From Qipengyuania gaetbuli (GTDB taxonomy: Bacteria; Pseudomonadota; Alphaproteobacteria; Sphingomonadales; Sphingomonadaceae), in assembly GCF_009827315.1 (NCBI RefSeq), contig NZ_WTYF01000003.1:161501-225500 (forward strand): 64,000 nt of DNA. Reading direction: 5' to 3'. Below the pieces are notes generated by a model. It saw nothing but the letters and a program-made list of their open reading frames with translations, did no database searches and was not told the DNA's origin. The stretch's first letter is position 1. Each line of letters starts with the position of its first letter. Shown here piece by piece: positions 46,999 through 57,507 of the stretch. Position numbers and translations under genes: made by a program.

Positions 46999-48069
46999 AT
47001 GCTTTACCTCCTTGCCGAGTACCTGAATTTCGAAGGCCTGTTCAACCTGGTCCGCTACCAGACGGCGCGCGCGGGCGCGACGCTGCTGACCGCGCTGCTG
47101 ATCGGCCTCGTCATCGGTCCGCGCTTCATCGACATGCTGCGCGTGCGCCAGGGCAAGGGCCAGCCGATCCGCGAAGACGGGCCGCAGACCCACCTCGCCA
47201 AGCGCGGCACGCCGACCATGGGCGGCCTGATGATCCTCGTCAGCTTGTTCATTTCCATGCTGCTGTGGATGGACCTGTCGAACCCCTTCATCTGGGCCTG
47301 CCTTGCCGTGACCGGCGGTTTCGGCCTGATCGGTTTCCTCGACGATTACGACAAGGTGTCCAAGGCCAGCCACAAGGGCGTGTCGGGCCGCACCCGCCTG
47401 TTGTTCGAATTCATCGTGGCAGGCGCAGCCAGCTGGATCATCGTCAGCCAGATCAACACCTTCCTTTACGTGCCGTTCGTCAATGATTTCGGCATCGAGC
47501 TGGGCTGGTTCTATTTCGTCTTCGCCGCCTTCGTTATCGTGGGCGCGGGCAATGCGGTGAACCTGACCGACGGGCTGGACGGGCTGGCAACCATGCCGGT
47601 GATCATCGCGGCAGGCACCTTCGCCATCATCGCCTATCTCGTCGGCCGCGTGGACTATTCCGCCTATCTCGGCATCCCGCACGTGCCGGGCGCTGGCGAA
47701 ATGGCCGTGTTCTGCGCCGCGATCATGGGCGCGGGGCTCGCCTTCCTGTGGTTCAACGCGCCGCCGGCTGCGGTCTTCATGGGTGACACGGGCAGCCTTG
47801 CCCTTGGCGGCGCGCTGGGCGCGATTGCCGTGGCAACGCATCACGAGGTTGTCCTCGCCATCGTCGGCGGGCTGTTCGTGTTCGAGGCATTGAGCGTCAT
47901 CATCCAGGTCTTCTGGTTCAAACGCACGGGCAAGCGGGTCTTCCGCATGGCCCCAATCCACCACCATTTCGAGCAGCTCGGTTGGTCCGAGAGCAAGGTC
48001 GTGATCCGGTTCTGGATCGTCGCCATCGTGCTCGCACTCCTGGGGCTCGCGACGCTCAAGCTACGATGA
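46999..48069 (+). CDS. mraY: Phospho-N-acetylmuramoyl-pentapeptide transferase
   Basis: A 356-residue inner-membrane enzyme with about ten helices, making lipid I. Conserved cytoplasmic motifs are [27 protein letters not shown] (the Asp pair), [13 protein letters not shown] and [11 protein letters not shown] (the His loop). The stop overlaps the murD ATG. Confidence 0.98.
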   Translation: MLYLLAEYLNFEGLFNLVRYQTARAGATLLTALLIGLVIGPRFIDMLRVRQGKGQPIREDGPQTHLAKRGTPTMGGLMILVSLFISMLLWMDLSNPFIWACLAVTGGFGLIGFLDDYDKVSKASHKGVSGRTRLLFEFIVAGAASWIIVSQINTFLYVPFVNDFGIELGWFYFVFAAFVIVGAGNAVNLTDGLDGLATMPVIIAAGTFAIIAYLVGRVDYSAYLGIPHVPGAGEMAVFCAAIMGAGLAFLWFNAPPAAVFMGDTGSLALGGALGAIAVATHHEVVLAIVGGLFVFEALSVIIQVFWFKRTGKRVFRMAPIHHHFEQLGWSESKVVIRFWIVAIVLALLGLATLKLR

Positions 48070-49385
48070 TCACCTCGCTTGCCTGGAAGGACAAGAGATA
48101 CGCGGTGCTCGGCCTCGCGCGGTCCGGGCGGGCGACGGTGCGGGCGCTGCTTGCGAGTGGGGCTGAAGTGCTTGCCTGGGACGACAATCCCGAGGCCTGC
48201 AAAGCGGTGCGCGACGAGCATAGCGACTTGATGGACGACCGGCTGTTCATCGACGACTTCACCGATTGGACAATGTTCGAATTCGACGCGCTGGTGCTGT
48301 CGCCCGGCGTCCCGCTCAACACGCACCCGCTTGCCGCTGCTGCGCGCGAGCAGGACATTCCGATCATCGGCGATATCGAGCTTTTCGCGCAAGCGCGGGC
48401 GGATCTGCCGCCGCACAGGGTCGTCGGCATCACCGGCACCAACGGCAAGTCGACCACCACCGCGCTGGTCCACCACATCCTTCAAACCGCAGGCGTGCCG
48501 ACCACCATGGGCGGCAATATCGGCCTCCCGATCCTGGAGCAGGAGCCGCTGCCCAAGGGCGGTGTCTATGTGCTGGAGCTCTCGAGTTACCAGATCGACC
48601 TGACCTATTCCCTCGATTGCGATGTGGCTGTGCTGCTCAACGTGACGCCTGACCATCTCGACCGGTACGACGGGTTCGAGGCCTATCGCGCATCGAAGCT
48701 GCGCCTGTTCGCCATGCAGTCGGAAGGGCATACCGGCGTCGATGCCAGCTGCGATCCGGAAATTGCCGAAGCGATCAGGCAGATCGACGGGCCCGGAGAA
48801 GTGACCACGCTTGCGACAGGGGCGAAAGACAGCGCGTTTCTCGACCTCGATGGCGCCCTCTCGCTGCAGGGTCCGCACAATGCGCAGAACGCCTATGCGG
48901 CCTGGGCTGTCGCTTTCGACCTCGGTGTCGACCGACCGACAGTGAATGCTGCGCTCGCCAATTTCCGCGGCCTTGCCCATCGCATGGAGCGCGTCGCTGA
49001 AATCTCCGGCGTCGCCTATGTCAACGACAGCAAGGGCACCAACACTGCTGCCTCCGCACCCGCTCTCGCAGCGTTCGACAACATCCACTGGATCCTCGGA
49101 GGGCTCGCCAAGGAACCCGGGCTGGGCGAGTGCGAGGCCGAACTGGGCCACGTGAAAGCCGCCTACACCATCGGCAAGGCGGGTCCCGACTTTGCAGCAC
49201 TCCTCGAAGGCCGCGTTCCGGTGGAGCAGTGCGAAACGCTCGACCGCGCGGTGAGCGCTGCCGCCGCGAAGGTAGAGGCGGGCGACACCGTCCTGCTCTC
49301 GCCGGCCTGCGCCAGCTTCGACCAGTACCGTGACTTCGAAGCGCGCGGCGACCATTTCCGCGAATTGGTGGAGGGCCTGAAATGA
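48066..49385 (+). CDS. murD: UDP-N-acetylmuramoylalanine-D-glutamate ligase
   Basis: A 439-residue Mur ligase adding D-Glu. The N-terminal UDP-binding part has [16 protein letters not shown], the P-loop is [14 protein letters not shown], and [11 protein letters not shown] and [12 protein letters not shown] are family motifs. The C-terminal domain has [12 protein letters not shown] [11 protein letters not shown] and [20 protein letters not shown]. Confidence 0.97.
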   Translation: MITSLAWKDKRYAVLGLARSGRATVRALLASGAEVLAWDDNPEACKAVRDEHSDLMDDRLFIDDFTDWTMFEFDALVLSPGVPLNTHPLAAAAREQDIPIIGDIELFAQARADLPPHRVVGITGTNGKSTTTALVHHILQTAGVPTTMGGNIGLPILEQEPLPKGGVYVLELSSYQIDLTYSLDCDVAVLLNVTPDHLDRYDGFEAYRASKLRLFAMQSEGHTGVDASCDPEIAEAIRQIDGPGEVTTLATGAKDSAFLDLDGALSLQGPHNAQNAYAAWAVAFDLGVDRPTVNAALANFRGLAHRMERVAEISGVAYVNDSKGTNTAASAPALAAFDNIHWILGGLAKEPGLGECEAELGHVKAAYTIGKAGPDFAALLEGRVPVEQCETLDRAVSAAAAKVEAGDTVLLSPACASFDQYRDFEARGDHFRELVEGLK

Positions 49386-50650
49386 GCACCATGCAGCCCT
49401 TCGTCCCCGGCGCGAAACGCAAGCCTGCGCATATGCCCGCGGGCAAGCTCTCCCGCTGGAGCGAACTGAAGATCTGGTGGCGCGAGATCGACCGCGCGCT
49501 GCTCGGCCTCGTGCTGCTGATGATGACGCTCGGCACGATTGCGGTTGCTGCGGCAAGTCCTGCGAGTGCGGACCGCCTGTCGACCTCGGCGACCTCGCTC
49601 GATCCGCTCTACTTCTTCTACCGCCACCTCGCTTGGCAGGCGATCGCGCTGGCGGTGCTGCTGGGCGTATCCATGCTCAGCCGCGAGAACGCGCGGCGCC
49701 TTGCCCTGTTGCTGGGCGCCGCCATGCTGGCGCTGCTGTTCGTCGTCCCCTTTATCGGGGTGGAGATCAACGGTGCGCGGCGCTGGATATGGCTCGGCAT
49801 GCAGTTCCAGCCGTCCGAATTCCTGAAGCCCGCCTTCGCCGTGGGGATGGCGTGGATACTTGCCTGGCGGATGCGCGATCCGAACCTGCCGGTGCTCGGC
49901 ATATCCACGGCGCTCACGGGTCTCATCTTCTGCCTGCTGATGCTGCAGCCGAATTTCGGCGAGGCGATCCTGTTTGCCGGGATGTGGCTGGTGATGATCC
50001 TGGTCGCGGGCATTCCGGTAAAGCGCCTCGGCGGCGTCATCGGCGGCGGCATCGTCGGCATCACCGCGACCTATTTCCTCTACGACAACGCGCGCCACCG
50101 CATCGATGCCTTCTTCGGCGGAGGTACGGCGTACGACCAGGTCGATCTTGCCAGCCGCACGCTGCTGGCAGGCGGGTGGACCGGCGCCGGATACGGCCTC
50201 GGCATTCGCAAGATGAGCCTGCCTGAAGCGCATACCGACTACATCTTCTCGGTCATCGGCGAGGAATTCGGCCTGATCGCCTGCGCGGTGATCGTCCTGC
50301 TCTATCTCGGCATGGTCATTCGCGTGCTGATGCGCCTGATCGACGAGGACGATTTGTTCGCGCTGCTGGCGGGCACCGGCCTTGCCGCGCTGCTGGGCGG
50401 GCAGGCCTTCATCAACATCCTCGTCAACCTGCAGCTCTTCCCGTCGAAGGGCATGACGCTGCCGCTCATCAGCTATGGCGGTTCGTCCACCATCGCCGTG
50501 TGTTTCGGCATCGGCCTGCTGATCGCGATTACGCGGCGTAATCCGTTCCTGAAAAGGTCGACCCGGGGGCTTGGCGACCTGCTCGGTTTAGGGCAGGCGG
50601 AACCGATGGATACCAAACAGGTGCGTGTGACGCGCGATATCTACCAATGA
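49382..50650 (+). CDS. ftsW: Septal peptidoglycan glycosyltransferase (SEDS)
   Basis: A 422-residue SEDS membrane protein with about ten helices. Family marks are GARRWIWLGMQFQPSEFLK and the C-terminal VNLQLFPSKGMTLPLISYGG. It polymerises lipid II with FtsI at the septum. The unusually long N-terminal cytosolic part (about 35 residues) is basic. It overlaps murD and murG by 4 bases. Confidence 0.96.
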   Translation: MSTMQPFVPGAKRKPAHMPAGKLSRWSELKIWWREIDRALLGLVLLMMTLGTIAVAAASPASADRLSTSATSLDPLYFFYRHLAWQAIALAVLLGVSMLSRENARRLALLLGAAMLALLFVVPFIGVEINGARRWIWLGMQFQPSEFLKPAFAVGMAWILAWRMRDPNLPVLGISTALTGLIFCLLMLQPNFGEAILFAGMWLVMILVAGIPVKRLGGVIGGGIVGITATYFLYDNARHRIDAFFGGGTAYDQVDLASRTLLAGGWTGAGYGLGIRKMSLPEAHTDYIFSVIGEEFGLIACAVIVLLYLGMVIRVLMRLIDEDDLFALLAGTGLAALLGGQAFINILVNLQLFPSKGMTLPLISYGGSSTIAVCFGIGLLIAITRRNPFLKRSTRGLGDLLGLGQAEPMDTKQVRVTRDIYQ

Positions 50651-51843
50651 GTGCTTCCAACCGACATTACGTGCTTGCTGCCGGCGGGACCGGCGGCCAC
50701 CTGCTGCCCGCTTTCGCCCTTGCTGCCGAACTCGACCGGCGCGGTCATCACGTCGCGCTGATCACCGACGAGCGCGGGGCGGAAATTCCCGGCAAGCCCG
50801 ATTTCATGCCCGCCCATGTCCTGCCCGCGGGCCGGTTCGGCAAGAACCCGCTGCACTGGCTGAAGGGCGCGCGCGCCGTTGCGCAGGGTCGCAGCATGGC
50901 GCTGCGCCTCTACGACAGCTTCCAGCCGAGCGCGGTGGTCGGTTTCGGCGGCTATCCCTCGCTTCCCGCCATCCTCGCCTCGACTTCGGCGGGCATCCCC
51001 ACCGTGGTGCACGAACAGAATGCCGTGCTGGGCCGCGTGAACCGCCTGCTGTCGGGCCGGGTGGACGCCATCGCCACGGCCTATCCCGACGTGCAGCGTC
51101 TCAAGCCCAAGCACGAGGGCAAGGTCCACCTCGTCGGCAATCCGGTGCGCGCAGGCGTCCTGTCACTGCGTGACGAACCGTTTCCCGCATTCGGCGAAGA
51201 TGGCCTGCTGCGGGTCCTGGTCACCGGCGGCAGCCAAGGCGCACGCGTGCTGTCCGAAATCGTGCCCGACGGGCTGGCGATGCTGCCCCCTGCCATCCGT
51301 GACCGGCTGCAGGTCACCCAGCAGTGCCGCGCCGAAGACCTCGACAACGTGCGCGAACGCTATCGCAGCCATGGCATTCCCGCCGAACTCGCCACCTATT
51401 TCGAGGATATGGCGAGCCGCCTTGCCGATGCGCACCTCTTCATCGGCCGCGCGGGGGCCTCGACCATTGCCGAACTGACCGCCGTGGGCCGGCCCGCGAT
51501 CCTCGTCCCGCTGCCCATCGCGACCGACGACCACCAGGCCGCCAACACGCGCGAGATGGTGAAGGCCGGCGGCGCGCGCATGATCCGGCAGGAGCGGTTC
51601 GAGGCGAAGGAACTCGCCAAGCAGATCCGCGTGCTGGCTGACGATCCCAAGGGCCTCGCCAATGCCGCCCATGCGGCGTGGAACTGTGGCAGGCCCAAGG
51701 CGGTGGAAGACCTCGCCGATCTCGTCGAAAGCTTCGGCGGGGCGGACATGATGGACGTCATCCGCGTCGGCGGAAACAATGCCCGCGGGGCGTCGCAGGG
51801 TATCCCCGCGGGGCAGGGCGCGAACCGGGAGATGGCCGAATGA
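50647..51843 (+). CDS. murG: Undecaprenyldiphospho-muramoylpentapeptide N-acetylglucosaminyltransferase
   Basis: A 398-residue GT28 enzyme making lipid [18 protein letters not shown] is the first glycine loop, [14 protein letters not shown] and [12 protein letters not shown] the acceptor region, [11 protein letters not shown] the second loop, and [19 protein letters not shown] the UDP-GlcNAc site. About 30 extra residues at the C-terminus ([14 protein letters not shown]...) exceed the usual length of about 360. Confidence 0.97.
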   Translation: MSASNRHYVLAAGGTGGHLLPAFALAAELDRRGHHVALITDERGAEIPGKPDFMPAHVLPAGRFGKNPLHWLKGARAVAQGRSMALRLYDSFQPSAVVGFGGYPSLPAILASTSAGIPTVVHEQNAVLGRVNRLLSGRVDAIATAYPDVQRLKPKHEGKVHLVGNPVRAGVLSLRDEPFPAFGEDGLLRVLVTGGSQGARVLSEIVPDGLAMLPPAIRDRLQVTQQCRAEDLDNVRERYRSHGIPAELATYFEDMASRLADAHLFIGRAGASTIAELTAVGRPAILVPLPIATDDHQAANTREMVKAGGARMIRQERFEAKELAKQIRVLADDPKGLANAAHAAWNCGRPKAVEDLADLVESFGGADMMDVIRVGGNNARGASQGIPAGQGANREMAE

Positions 51844-53261
51844 AGGGCGTACCAACCGACATCGGCACCATCCATTTCGTCGGCATCGGCGGCATCGGCA
51901 TGTCGGGCATCGCGGAAGTGATGAACAACCTCGGCTACACGGTGCAAGGCTCCGACATCAACGAAAGCCCGGTGGTCGAACGGCTGCGCGAACAGGGCAT
52001 TGCGGTAAAGATCGGGCACCAGCCCGAAAACGTCGAGGGCGCGGCCGTGGTAGTCACCTCGACCGCCGTGCGCCGGACCAATCCCGAAGTCGCCCATGCG
52101 CTGGAAAACCGCATCCCCGTGGTGCGCCGCGCCGAAATGCTCGCCGAACTCATGCGCCTCAAGTCGACAATCGCGGTCGCGGGCACGCACGGCAAGACGA
52201 CCACGACCAGCATGATCGCGGCCCTGCTCGATGCGGGCAATATCGATCCCACCGTCATCAATGGCGGCATCATCGAACAGTACGGCTCCAACGCACGCCT
52301 CGGCGACAGCGACTGGATGGTGGTCGAGGCGGACGAGAGCGACGGCAGTTTCCTGCGGCTCGACGGGACGATCGCCGTCGTCACCAATATCGATCCCGAG
52401 CATCTCGACCATTACGGCGATTTCGACGGGGTGAAGGACGCTTTCGTGGAGTTCATCCACAACGTGCCCTTCTACGGCGCTGCGGTGATGTGCATCGACC
52501 ATCCGGAAGTGCAGGCCGTGACTGCCAAGGTCCGCGACCGCCGCGTGATCACCTACGGCTTCAGCCTGCAGGCCGACATCTGCGGCGTCAACGTGCAGCC
52601 GCACGAAGGCGGCAACCGCTTCGACGTCATCGTCCGCCAGCGCGGCGAGGAAGACCGCCGGATCGAGAACGTGGCCCTGCCGATGCCGGGCCGCCACAAC
52701 GTTCAGAACGCGCTCGCCGCGATTGCGGTGGCCATCGAGATGGGCTGCCCCGACGATGTGATTTGCAACGGCTTTTCCAGCTTCGGCGGCGTGCGCCGGC
52801 GTTTCACCAAGGTTGGCGAAGTCGCCACGCGCGACGGCAAGGCGACCGTCATCGACGATTACGGTCATCACCCGGTCGAAATCCGAGCCGTGCTGGGCGC
52901 TGCGCGCGAGGCGACGGGCAACCGCGTGATCGCGGTGATGCAGCCGCATCGCTACACCCGCCTGCGCGACCTGATGGACGACTTCCAGAGCGCCTTCAAC
53001 GAGGCCGACCTCGTCTACATCACCCCAGTCTATGCCGCGGGCGAAGACCCGATCCCCGGCGTCGATGCCGAAGCGCTTGCCGCCGGTATCAAGTCGCGGG
53101 GCCACCGTTCGGTCGCCACCGTGACCGACCGTGATGATCTCGCCCGGCAACTTGCCGGAGAGGTGCAGCAGGGCGATCTCGTCGTCTGCCTCGGCGCCGG
53201 CGACATCACGAAATGGGCCGCCGGACTTGCGGACGCGATCGCCAAGGAGCGCGGCGCGTGA
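51840..53261 (+). CDS. murC: UDP-N-acetylmuramate-L-alanine ligase
   Basis: A 473-residue Mur ligase adding L-Ala. The N-terminal [18 protein letters not shown]-loop [13 protein letters not shown], and [11 protein letters not shown] are canonical. [14 protein letters not shown] and [13 protein letters not shown] mark the C-terminal domain. The ATG sits in the murG stop; the murC stop shares a base with the murB start. Confidence 0.98.
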   Translation: MKGVPTDIGTIHFVGIGGIGMSGIAEVMNNLGYTVQGSDINESPVVERLREQGIAVKIGHQPENVEGAAVVVTSTAVRRTNPEVAHALENRIPVVRRAEMLAELMRLKSTIAVAGTHGKTTTTSMIAALLDAGNIDPTVINGGIIEQYGSNARLGDSDWMVVEADESDGSFLRLDGTIAVVTNIDPEHLDHYGDFDGVKDAFVEFIHNVPFYGAAVMCIDHPEVQAVTAKVRDRRVITYGFSLQADICGVNVQPHEGGNRFDVIVRQRGEEDRRIENVALPMPGRHNVQNALAAIAVAIEMGCPDDVICNGFSSFGGVRRRFTKVGEVATRDGKATVIDDYGHHPVEIRAVLGAAREATGNRVIAVMQPHRYTRLRDLMDDFQSAFNEADLVYITPVYAAGEDPIPGVDAEALAAGIKSRGHRSVATVTDRDDLARQLAGEVQQGDLVVCLGAGDITKWAAGLADAIAKERGA

Positions 53262-54223
53262 TGGAGCAGCCCGACGACGTCTTCAACTGGGACAACGGCA
53301 TGGCGCCCGACTGCGAGGTCGAGGGCGGTGTCGCTACGCCCGTGTCGACGGAAGGGCTGCGCGGCAAGCTGACGCCGGACGCTCCGCTCGCAAAGCTGGT
53401 GTGGTTCAAGACCGGCGGCAATGCCGACTGGATGTTCGAACCCGAAGACCTCGACGACTTGCGCCTGTTCCTCGAACGGCTGGAAGGCGAGCTTCCGGTG
53501 ATGGCGCTCGGCCTCGGATCCAACATGATCGTGCGCGATGGCGGTGTGCCGGGCGTGGTGATCAAGCTGGGCAAGCCCTTCGCCAAGGTTTCGGTCGACG
53601 GGCAGGTCGTGACTTGCGGCGGCGGCGCGCACGGCATCCTTGTCGCCAGCGCGGCGCGCGATGCGGGCGTTGCGGGCCTCGAATTCATGCGCGGAATTCC
53701 CGGCACCGTGGGCGGCTTCGTGCGCATGAACGGCGGTGCCTACGGGCGCGAGGTGTCGGACTGCCTGATCGACTGCCAGGTAATCCTGCCCGACGGCGCG
53801 CTGGTGACGCTGCCGGCGGCGGACCTGCAATATACCTATCGCCATTCCGCCCTGCCCGACGGGGCGGTCGTGGTGTCGGCGCGGTTCGAGGGCACGCCGG
53901 GCGATCCGGAAGCCATCGGCGCGGAAATGGACCGCATCGCCGATGCGCGCGAGGCCAGCCAGCCGCTGCGCACCAAGACCGGCGGATCCACTTTCAAGAA
54001 CCCGCCCGGGATGAAGGCATGGGAACTGGTCGACAAGGCCGGTTGCCGCGGCCTCACCATGGGCGGCGCGCAGGTGAGCGAGAAGCACACGAACTTCCTC
54101 ATCAACACCGGCACGGCCACCAGCGCCGATATCGAAGGTCTGGGCGAGGAAGTGCGCCGGCGCGTCTACGAAAACTCGGGCGTCATGCTCGAATGGGAAA
54201 TTCAGCGGGTTGGAAGGCCCTGA
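53261..54223 (+). CDS. murB: UDP-N-acetylenolpyruvoylglucosamine reductase
   Basis: A 320-residue FAD enzyme making UDP-MurNAc. WFKTGGNADWMFEPED opens the FAD domain, LGLGSNMIVRDGG and MRGIPGTVGGFVRMNGGAYG are flavin loops, and GSTFKNPPG holds the catalytic Ser. SEKHTNFLINTG is near the end. Start is ATG 53261; GTG 53258 is directly before it. Confidence 0.97.
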   Translation: MEQPDDVFNWDNGMAPDCEVEGGVATPVSTEGLRGKLTPDAPLAKLVWFKTGGNADWMFEPEDLDDLRLFLERLEGELPVMALGLGSNMIVRDGGVPGVVIKLGKPFAKVSVDGQVVTCGGGAHGILVASAARDAGVAGLEFMRGIPGTVGGFVRMNGGAYGREVSDCLIDCQVILPDGALVTLPAADLQYTYRHSALPDGAVVVSARFEGTPGDPEAIGAEMDRIADAREASQPLRTKTGGSTFKNPPGMKAWELVDKAGCRGLTMGGAQVSEKHTNFLINTGTATSADIEGLGEEVRRRVYENSGVMLEWEIQRVGRP

Positions 54224-54227
54224 TACG

Positions 54228-55193
54228 ATGAGCATTCTTGACGCCAAGATCCACGTCGCCGTCCTGATGGGCGGCTGGGCCAACGAACGGCCCGTTTCGC
54301 TGATGTCGGGCGAAGGCGTCGCCAAGGCGTTGGAAGCGCGTGGCCACAAGGTCACGCGCATCGACATGGACCGCCAGGTCGCCGCCCGCATTGCCGAGGC
54401 CGCTCCCGATGTCGTGTTCAACGCGCTTCACGGCGTTCCGGGCGAAGATGGCACGGTGCAGGGCATGCTCGACCTGATGGGCGTGACCTATACGCATTCG
54501 GGCCTCGTCACCTCGGTCATCGCGATCGACAAGCAGCTGACCAAGCAGGCGCTGGTGCCGCATGGCATTCCCATGCCCGGCGGCCGCATCGTGAAAAGCG
54601 CAGAGCTGTTCGAGCGCGATCCGCTGCCGCGCCCCTACGTGCTCAAGCCTGTCAACGAAGGCAGCTCGGTCGGCGTCGCGATCGTCACCGACGAGGGCAA
54701 TTACGGCAATCCGATTGCGCGCGATGCCAAGGGGCCGTGGCAGGAATTCAGGGAACTGCTCGCCGAACCATACATCAAGGGGCGCGAGATGACGTCGGCC
54801 GTGGTCGATTTCGAGGATGGTCCGCGCGCGCTTGCGGTCACCGAACTCAAGCCCAAGAGCGGCTTCTACGATTTCGATGCGAAATATACCGACGGCATGA
54901 CCGACCACGTCTGCCCGGCCGACATTCCCGACAATATCCGCGACCTGTGCCTCGAAATCGCGCTCAAGGCGCACAGGGTGCTGGGCTGCAAGGGCACCAG
55001 CCGCACGGACTTCCGCTGGGACGAGGAACAGGGCGAGGACGGGCTCTTCGTGCTCGAGACCAATACCCAGCCTGGCATGACTCCGCTCAGCCTCGTGCCT
55101 GAACAGGCGCGCCACATCGGCATGGACTATGGCGAACTGGTTGAAACCATCATCGCCGCAGCCCTGCGCGAGAAGGGGCGGCGCGATGGCTAA
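54228..55193 (+). CDS. ddl: D-alanine-D-alanine ligase
   Basis: A 321-residue ATP-grasp enzyme. VAVLMGGWANERPVSLMSG holds the N-terminal Glu and Ser, VFNALHGVPGEDGTVQG is the first signature, KPVNEGSSVGVAIV the ATP loop, and ETNTQPGMTPLSLVPEQA the second signature. Start ATG 54228, 4 bases after murB. It overlaps ftsQ by 8 bases. Confidence 0.97.
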   Translation: MSILDAKIHVAVLMGGWANERPVSLMSGEGVAKALEARGHKVTRIDMDRQVAARIAEAAPDVVFNALHGVPGEDGTVQGMLDLMGVTYTHSGLVTSVIAIDKQLTKQALVPHGIPMPGGRIVKSAELFERDPLPRPYVLKPVNEGSSVGVAIVTDEGNYGNPIARDAKGPWQEFRELLAEPYIKGREMTSAVVDFEDGPRALAVTELKPKSGFYDFDAKYTDGMTDHVCPADIPDNIRDLCLEIALKAHRVLGCKGTSRTDFRWDEEQGEDGLFVLETNTQPGMTPLSLVPEQARHIGMDYGELVETIIAAALREKGRRDG

Positions 55194-56082
55194 GGTCACC
55201 CGCAAGCCCACCGGCGTCAGGCGCTCGGCTGCGGCGCGCAGCCGCAACCAGAAGGCGCGGGCGGCCAAGCGGCATACCAGCGGGATGCTCGACAAGGTGA
55301 TGGCGGCGCTGCCTTTCACCGAAGAGCAGTGGAACAAGTTCTTCCTCTTCCTGATCGTCGCAGCAGGGCTGGGCATCGCATGGACGGTGGCAAGCTTTGC
55401 CGGCGTTCCCGAACTCGCGCGTGCCGAGCTGGCGAAGTCCGCCAGCCGTGCAGGTTACGAGGTACGCACAGTGCGCGTCACCGGCGTCGACCGGATGAGC
55501 GAACAGCTCGTCTACCAGAAGGTGCTGGGCGAAACCGACCGGCCGATGCCGCTGGTCGAGCTGGAGGAAATCCGCGAGCGCTTGCTCGAATTGCCGTGGG
55601 TCAAGGATGCACGCGTCTCGCGCCAACTGCCCGATACGCTGCGCATCGATATCGTCGAGCGCGAGCCGCATGCCGTGCTGGCGAAGCCCGACCGGCTGAT
55701 GCTGGTCGATGACGAGGGGCACGAGCTCGAACCCGTGTCGGCCGATGCTGCCAAGGGCAAGCTGCTGATTTCCGGTCCGGGCGCGCAGAAGCAGGTCGCC
55801 GACCTCGGCCGCCTGCTCGATGCAGCGCCGGCGCTGAAGCCGCAGATCGTTGCCGCCGAATGGGTCGGCAATCGCCGCTGGAACCTCACCTTCCGCACCG
55901 GCCAGATGCTGGCGCTTCCCGAAGGCGAGATGGGGCCGGCGGCGCTGGTCAAGTTCGCCGAGATGGACGGGCGCAACCGGCTTATCGGGGGGCAGGCGGT
56001 CGCCATCGACATGCGCGTCCCCGACCGCGCCTACCTGCGGTGCAAGGACGGCCCATGTCCGCGCGGGATGAGCGCGCAGTAA
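55186..56082 (+). CDS. ftsQ: Cell division protein FtsQ
   Basis: A 298-residue bitopic protein. A strongly basic N-terminus (VRRSAAARSRNQKARAAK) precedes one helix (about 60-82), the POTRA domain (VRTVRVTGVDRMSEQLVYQ) and the FtsQ domain (LPWVKDARVSRQLPDTLRI). It recruits FtsL/FtsB. ATG 55186 lies within the ddl end. It overlaps ftsA by 1 base (TAATG). Confidence 0.94.
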   Translation: MAKVTRKPTGVRRSAAARSRNQKARAAKRHTSGMLDKVMAALPFTEEQWNKFFLFLIVAAGLGIAWTVASFAGVPELARAELAKSASRAGYEVRTVRVTGVDRMSEQLVYQKVLGETDRPMPLVELEEIRERLLELPWVKDARVSRQLPDTLRIDIVEREPHAVLAKPDRLMLVDDEGHELEPVSADAAKGKLLISGPGAQKQVADLGRLLDAAPALKPQIVAAEWVGNRRWNLTFRTGQMLALPEGEMGPAALVKFAEMDGRNRLIGGQAVAIDMRVPDRAYLRCKDGPCPRGMSAQ

Positions 56083-57374
56083 TGGCCACGCAGCTTCCTC
56101 TGCCGCGCGTCACCCGCGTGTTCGGTGCAGTGAACATCGGTTCCTTCCGCGTCTCGGCCATGATCATGGGCCAGGCCGAAGACGGCGAAATGGTTGTGCT
56201 CGGCTCGTCCCACCGCAAGAGCGAGGGCATCAAGCGCGGCTATGTCACCGACATGCGCCTTGCGACGCACGCCATCCGCAACGCCGTCGAAAAAGCGGAA
56301 GCGAACGCCAACACCTCGGTGTCGAGTGTTTGGATCGGCTGTGCGGGCGCTGGCCTGTCGAGCAAGATCGCCAGCGTCGAAATCGCCATCGGCGGGCGCC
56401 GCATCGACGAGGACGACCTCGAACACCTGCTCTATGCCGCGCGCGACCATATCCAGCCCGACGGGCGCATGGTTCTGCACGCGCAGCCAGCCCACTACAC
56501 GCTCGACGGGGCGCACGGCATTGCCAATCCCACCGGCCTTCATGCGGAATCGCTGGGCGTGGATATCCATGTTACGCTGGCCGAGGGCGCGCCGGTCAGG
56601 AACCTCATCGAAGCGGTGCAGAGCGCGCATCTCGATGTCGAAGGCGTGGTCGCCAGCCCGCTTGCCGCGGCCTATGCCTGCCTGTCCGCCGAAGAGCGCG
56701 AGCTCGGCGTGGCGCTGGTCGAAATCGGCGCGCAGGTTACCAATGTCTCGGTCCATGCCGGCGGGATGCTGCTGGGCCTGCGCTCGATCCCGGTCGGCTC
56801 CAACGACATCACCGATGCCATCGCCTCTTCTCTGGGTATCCGGCGCAGCCAGGCAGAGCGCCTCAAATGCGTTTCGGGATCGGCCATCGCGACGCCGAGC
56901 GACCACCGCGAGATGATCCCGGTGAACGCGCCGGACGAGGAACCCAGCGGCCAGCCTGCGCGCGGCGCGGACGAACACAACCGCATCCCGCGCGCCGAAC
57001 TCGTGTCGGTCGTCACCGACCGGCTGGGCGCGATGACCTCCGAAATCGCCAAGGGCCTGAAAGCCATGGGCTTTTCTGGCAGCAGCGGCGGACAGGTCGT
57101 CCTGACGGGCGGCGGGGCGGAACTGCACGGCATTGCCGAATTCATGCAGGGTGCGCTCGGCCTGCCAGTGCGGACCGGCAAGCCGCCGGCCCTGCGCGGC
57201 CTGCCCGAAGCCCATGCGACACCCGGCTTCGCGACGCTGGCGGGCCTGTGCCTTTATGCCTCGGAAGACCCGGTCGACATCCGGTCCATCGGCCCCAGCT
57301 ACCAGCCCTCGCGGCGCTATTCCGGTCTCGGCTTGCTCAACCGCGTGGTCCAGGCGGTGAAGGAGTACTTCTGA
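56082..57374 (+). CDS. ftsA: Cell division protein FtsA
   Basis: A 430-residue actin-like ATPase that anchors FtsZ. VFGAVNIGSFRVSAMI is phosphate 1, SHRKSEGIKRGYVTDM is the family segment, and LVEIGAQVTNVSVHAGG and VVLTGGGAELHGIAEFM are later nucleotide loops. The last residues (LLNRVVQAVKEYF) form the membrane-targeting amphipathic helix. Start ATG 56082 follows the ftsQ stop; ATG 56055 in frame is less likely. Confidence 0.97.
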   Translation: MATQLPLPRVTRVFGAVNIGSFRVSAMIMGQAEDGEMVVLGSSHRKSEGIKRGYVTDMRLATHAIRNAVEKAEANANTSVSSVWIGCAGAGLSSKIASVEIAIGGRRIDEDDLEHLLYAARDHIQPDGRMVLHAQPAHYTLDGAHGIANPTGLHAESLGVDIHVTLAEGAPVRNLIEAVQSAHLDVEGVVASPLAAAYACLSAEERELGVALVEIGAQVTNVSVHAGGMLLGLRSIPVGSNDITDAIASSLGIRRSQAERLKCVSGSAIATPSDHREMIPVNAPDEEPSGQPARGADEHNRIPRAELVSVVTDRLGAMTSEIAKGLKAMGFSGSSGGQVVLTGGGAELHGIAEFMQGALGLPVRTGKPPALRGLPEAHATPGFATLAGLCLYASEDPVDIRSIGPSYQPSRRYSGLGLLNRVVQAVKEYF

Positions 57375-57410
57375 TGGTTGAACACCGAGGTAACACGCGC
57401 TTTAGGCCTT

Positions 57411-57419
57411 GTGGATAAG
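57411..57419 (-). promoter_or_regulatory. Perfect DnaA box in the ftsA-ftsZ gap
   Basis: TGTGGATAA on plus is TTATCCACA on minus, the exact DnaA consensus. It is flanked by GCCTT/AAGGC arms. It lies 89 bases before the ftsZ ATG. Confidence 0.6.
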
Positions 57420-57426
57420 GCTATTT

Positions 57427-57461
57427 ACCTTTGGCGCGGCGATTCGCTTTCTGCCAAAGGT
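57427..57461. promoter_or_regulatory. 9-bp inverted repeat with GANTC site upstream of ftsZ
   Basis: ACCTTTGGC (57427-57435) and GCCAAAGGT (57453-57461) pair perfectly. The 17-base loop holds GATTC (57441-57445), a CcrM-type GANTC site. It lies 47 bases before the ftsZ ATG and could be a terminator for the ftsA transcript or an operator. Confidence 0.5.
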
Positions 57462-57507
57462 GTGACATAACCGTTTTCAGTCGACTTTTTACTTCGAGGA
57501 AAGCTCA

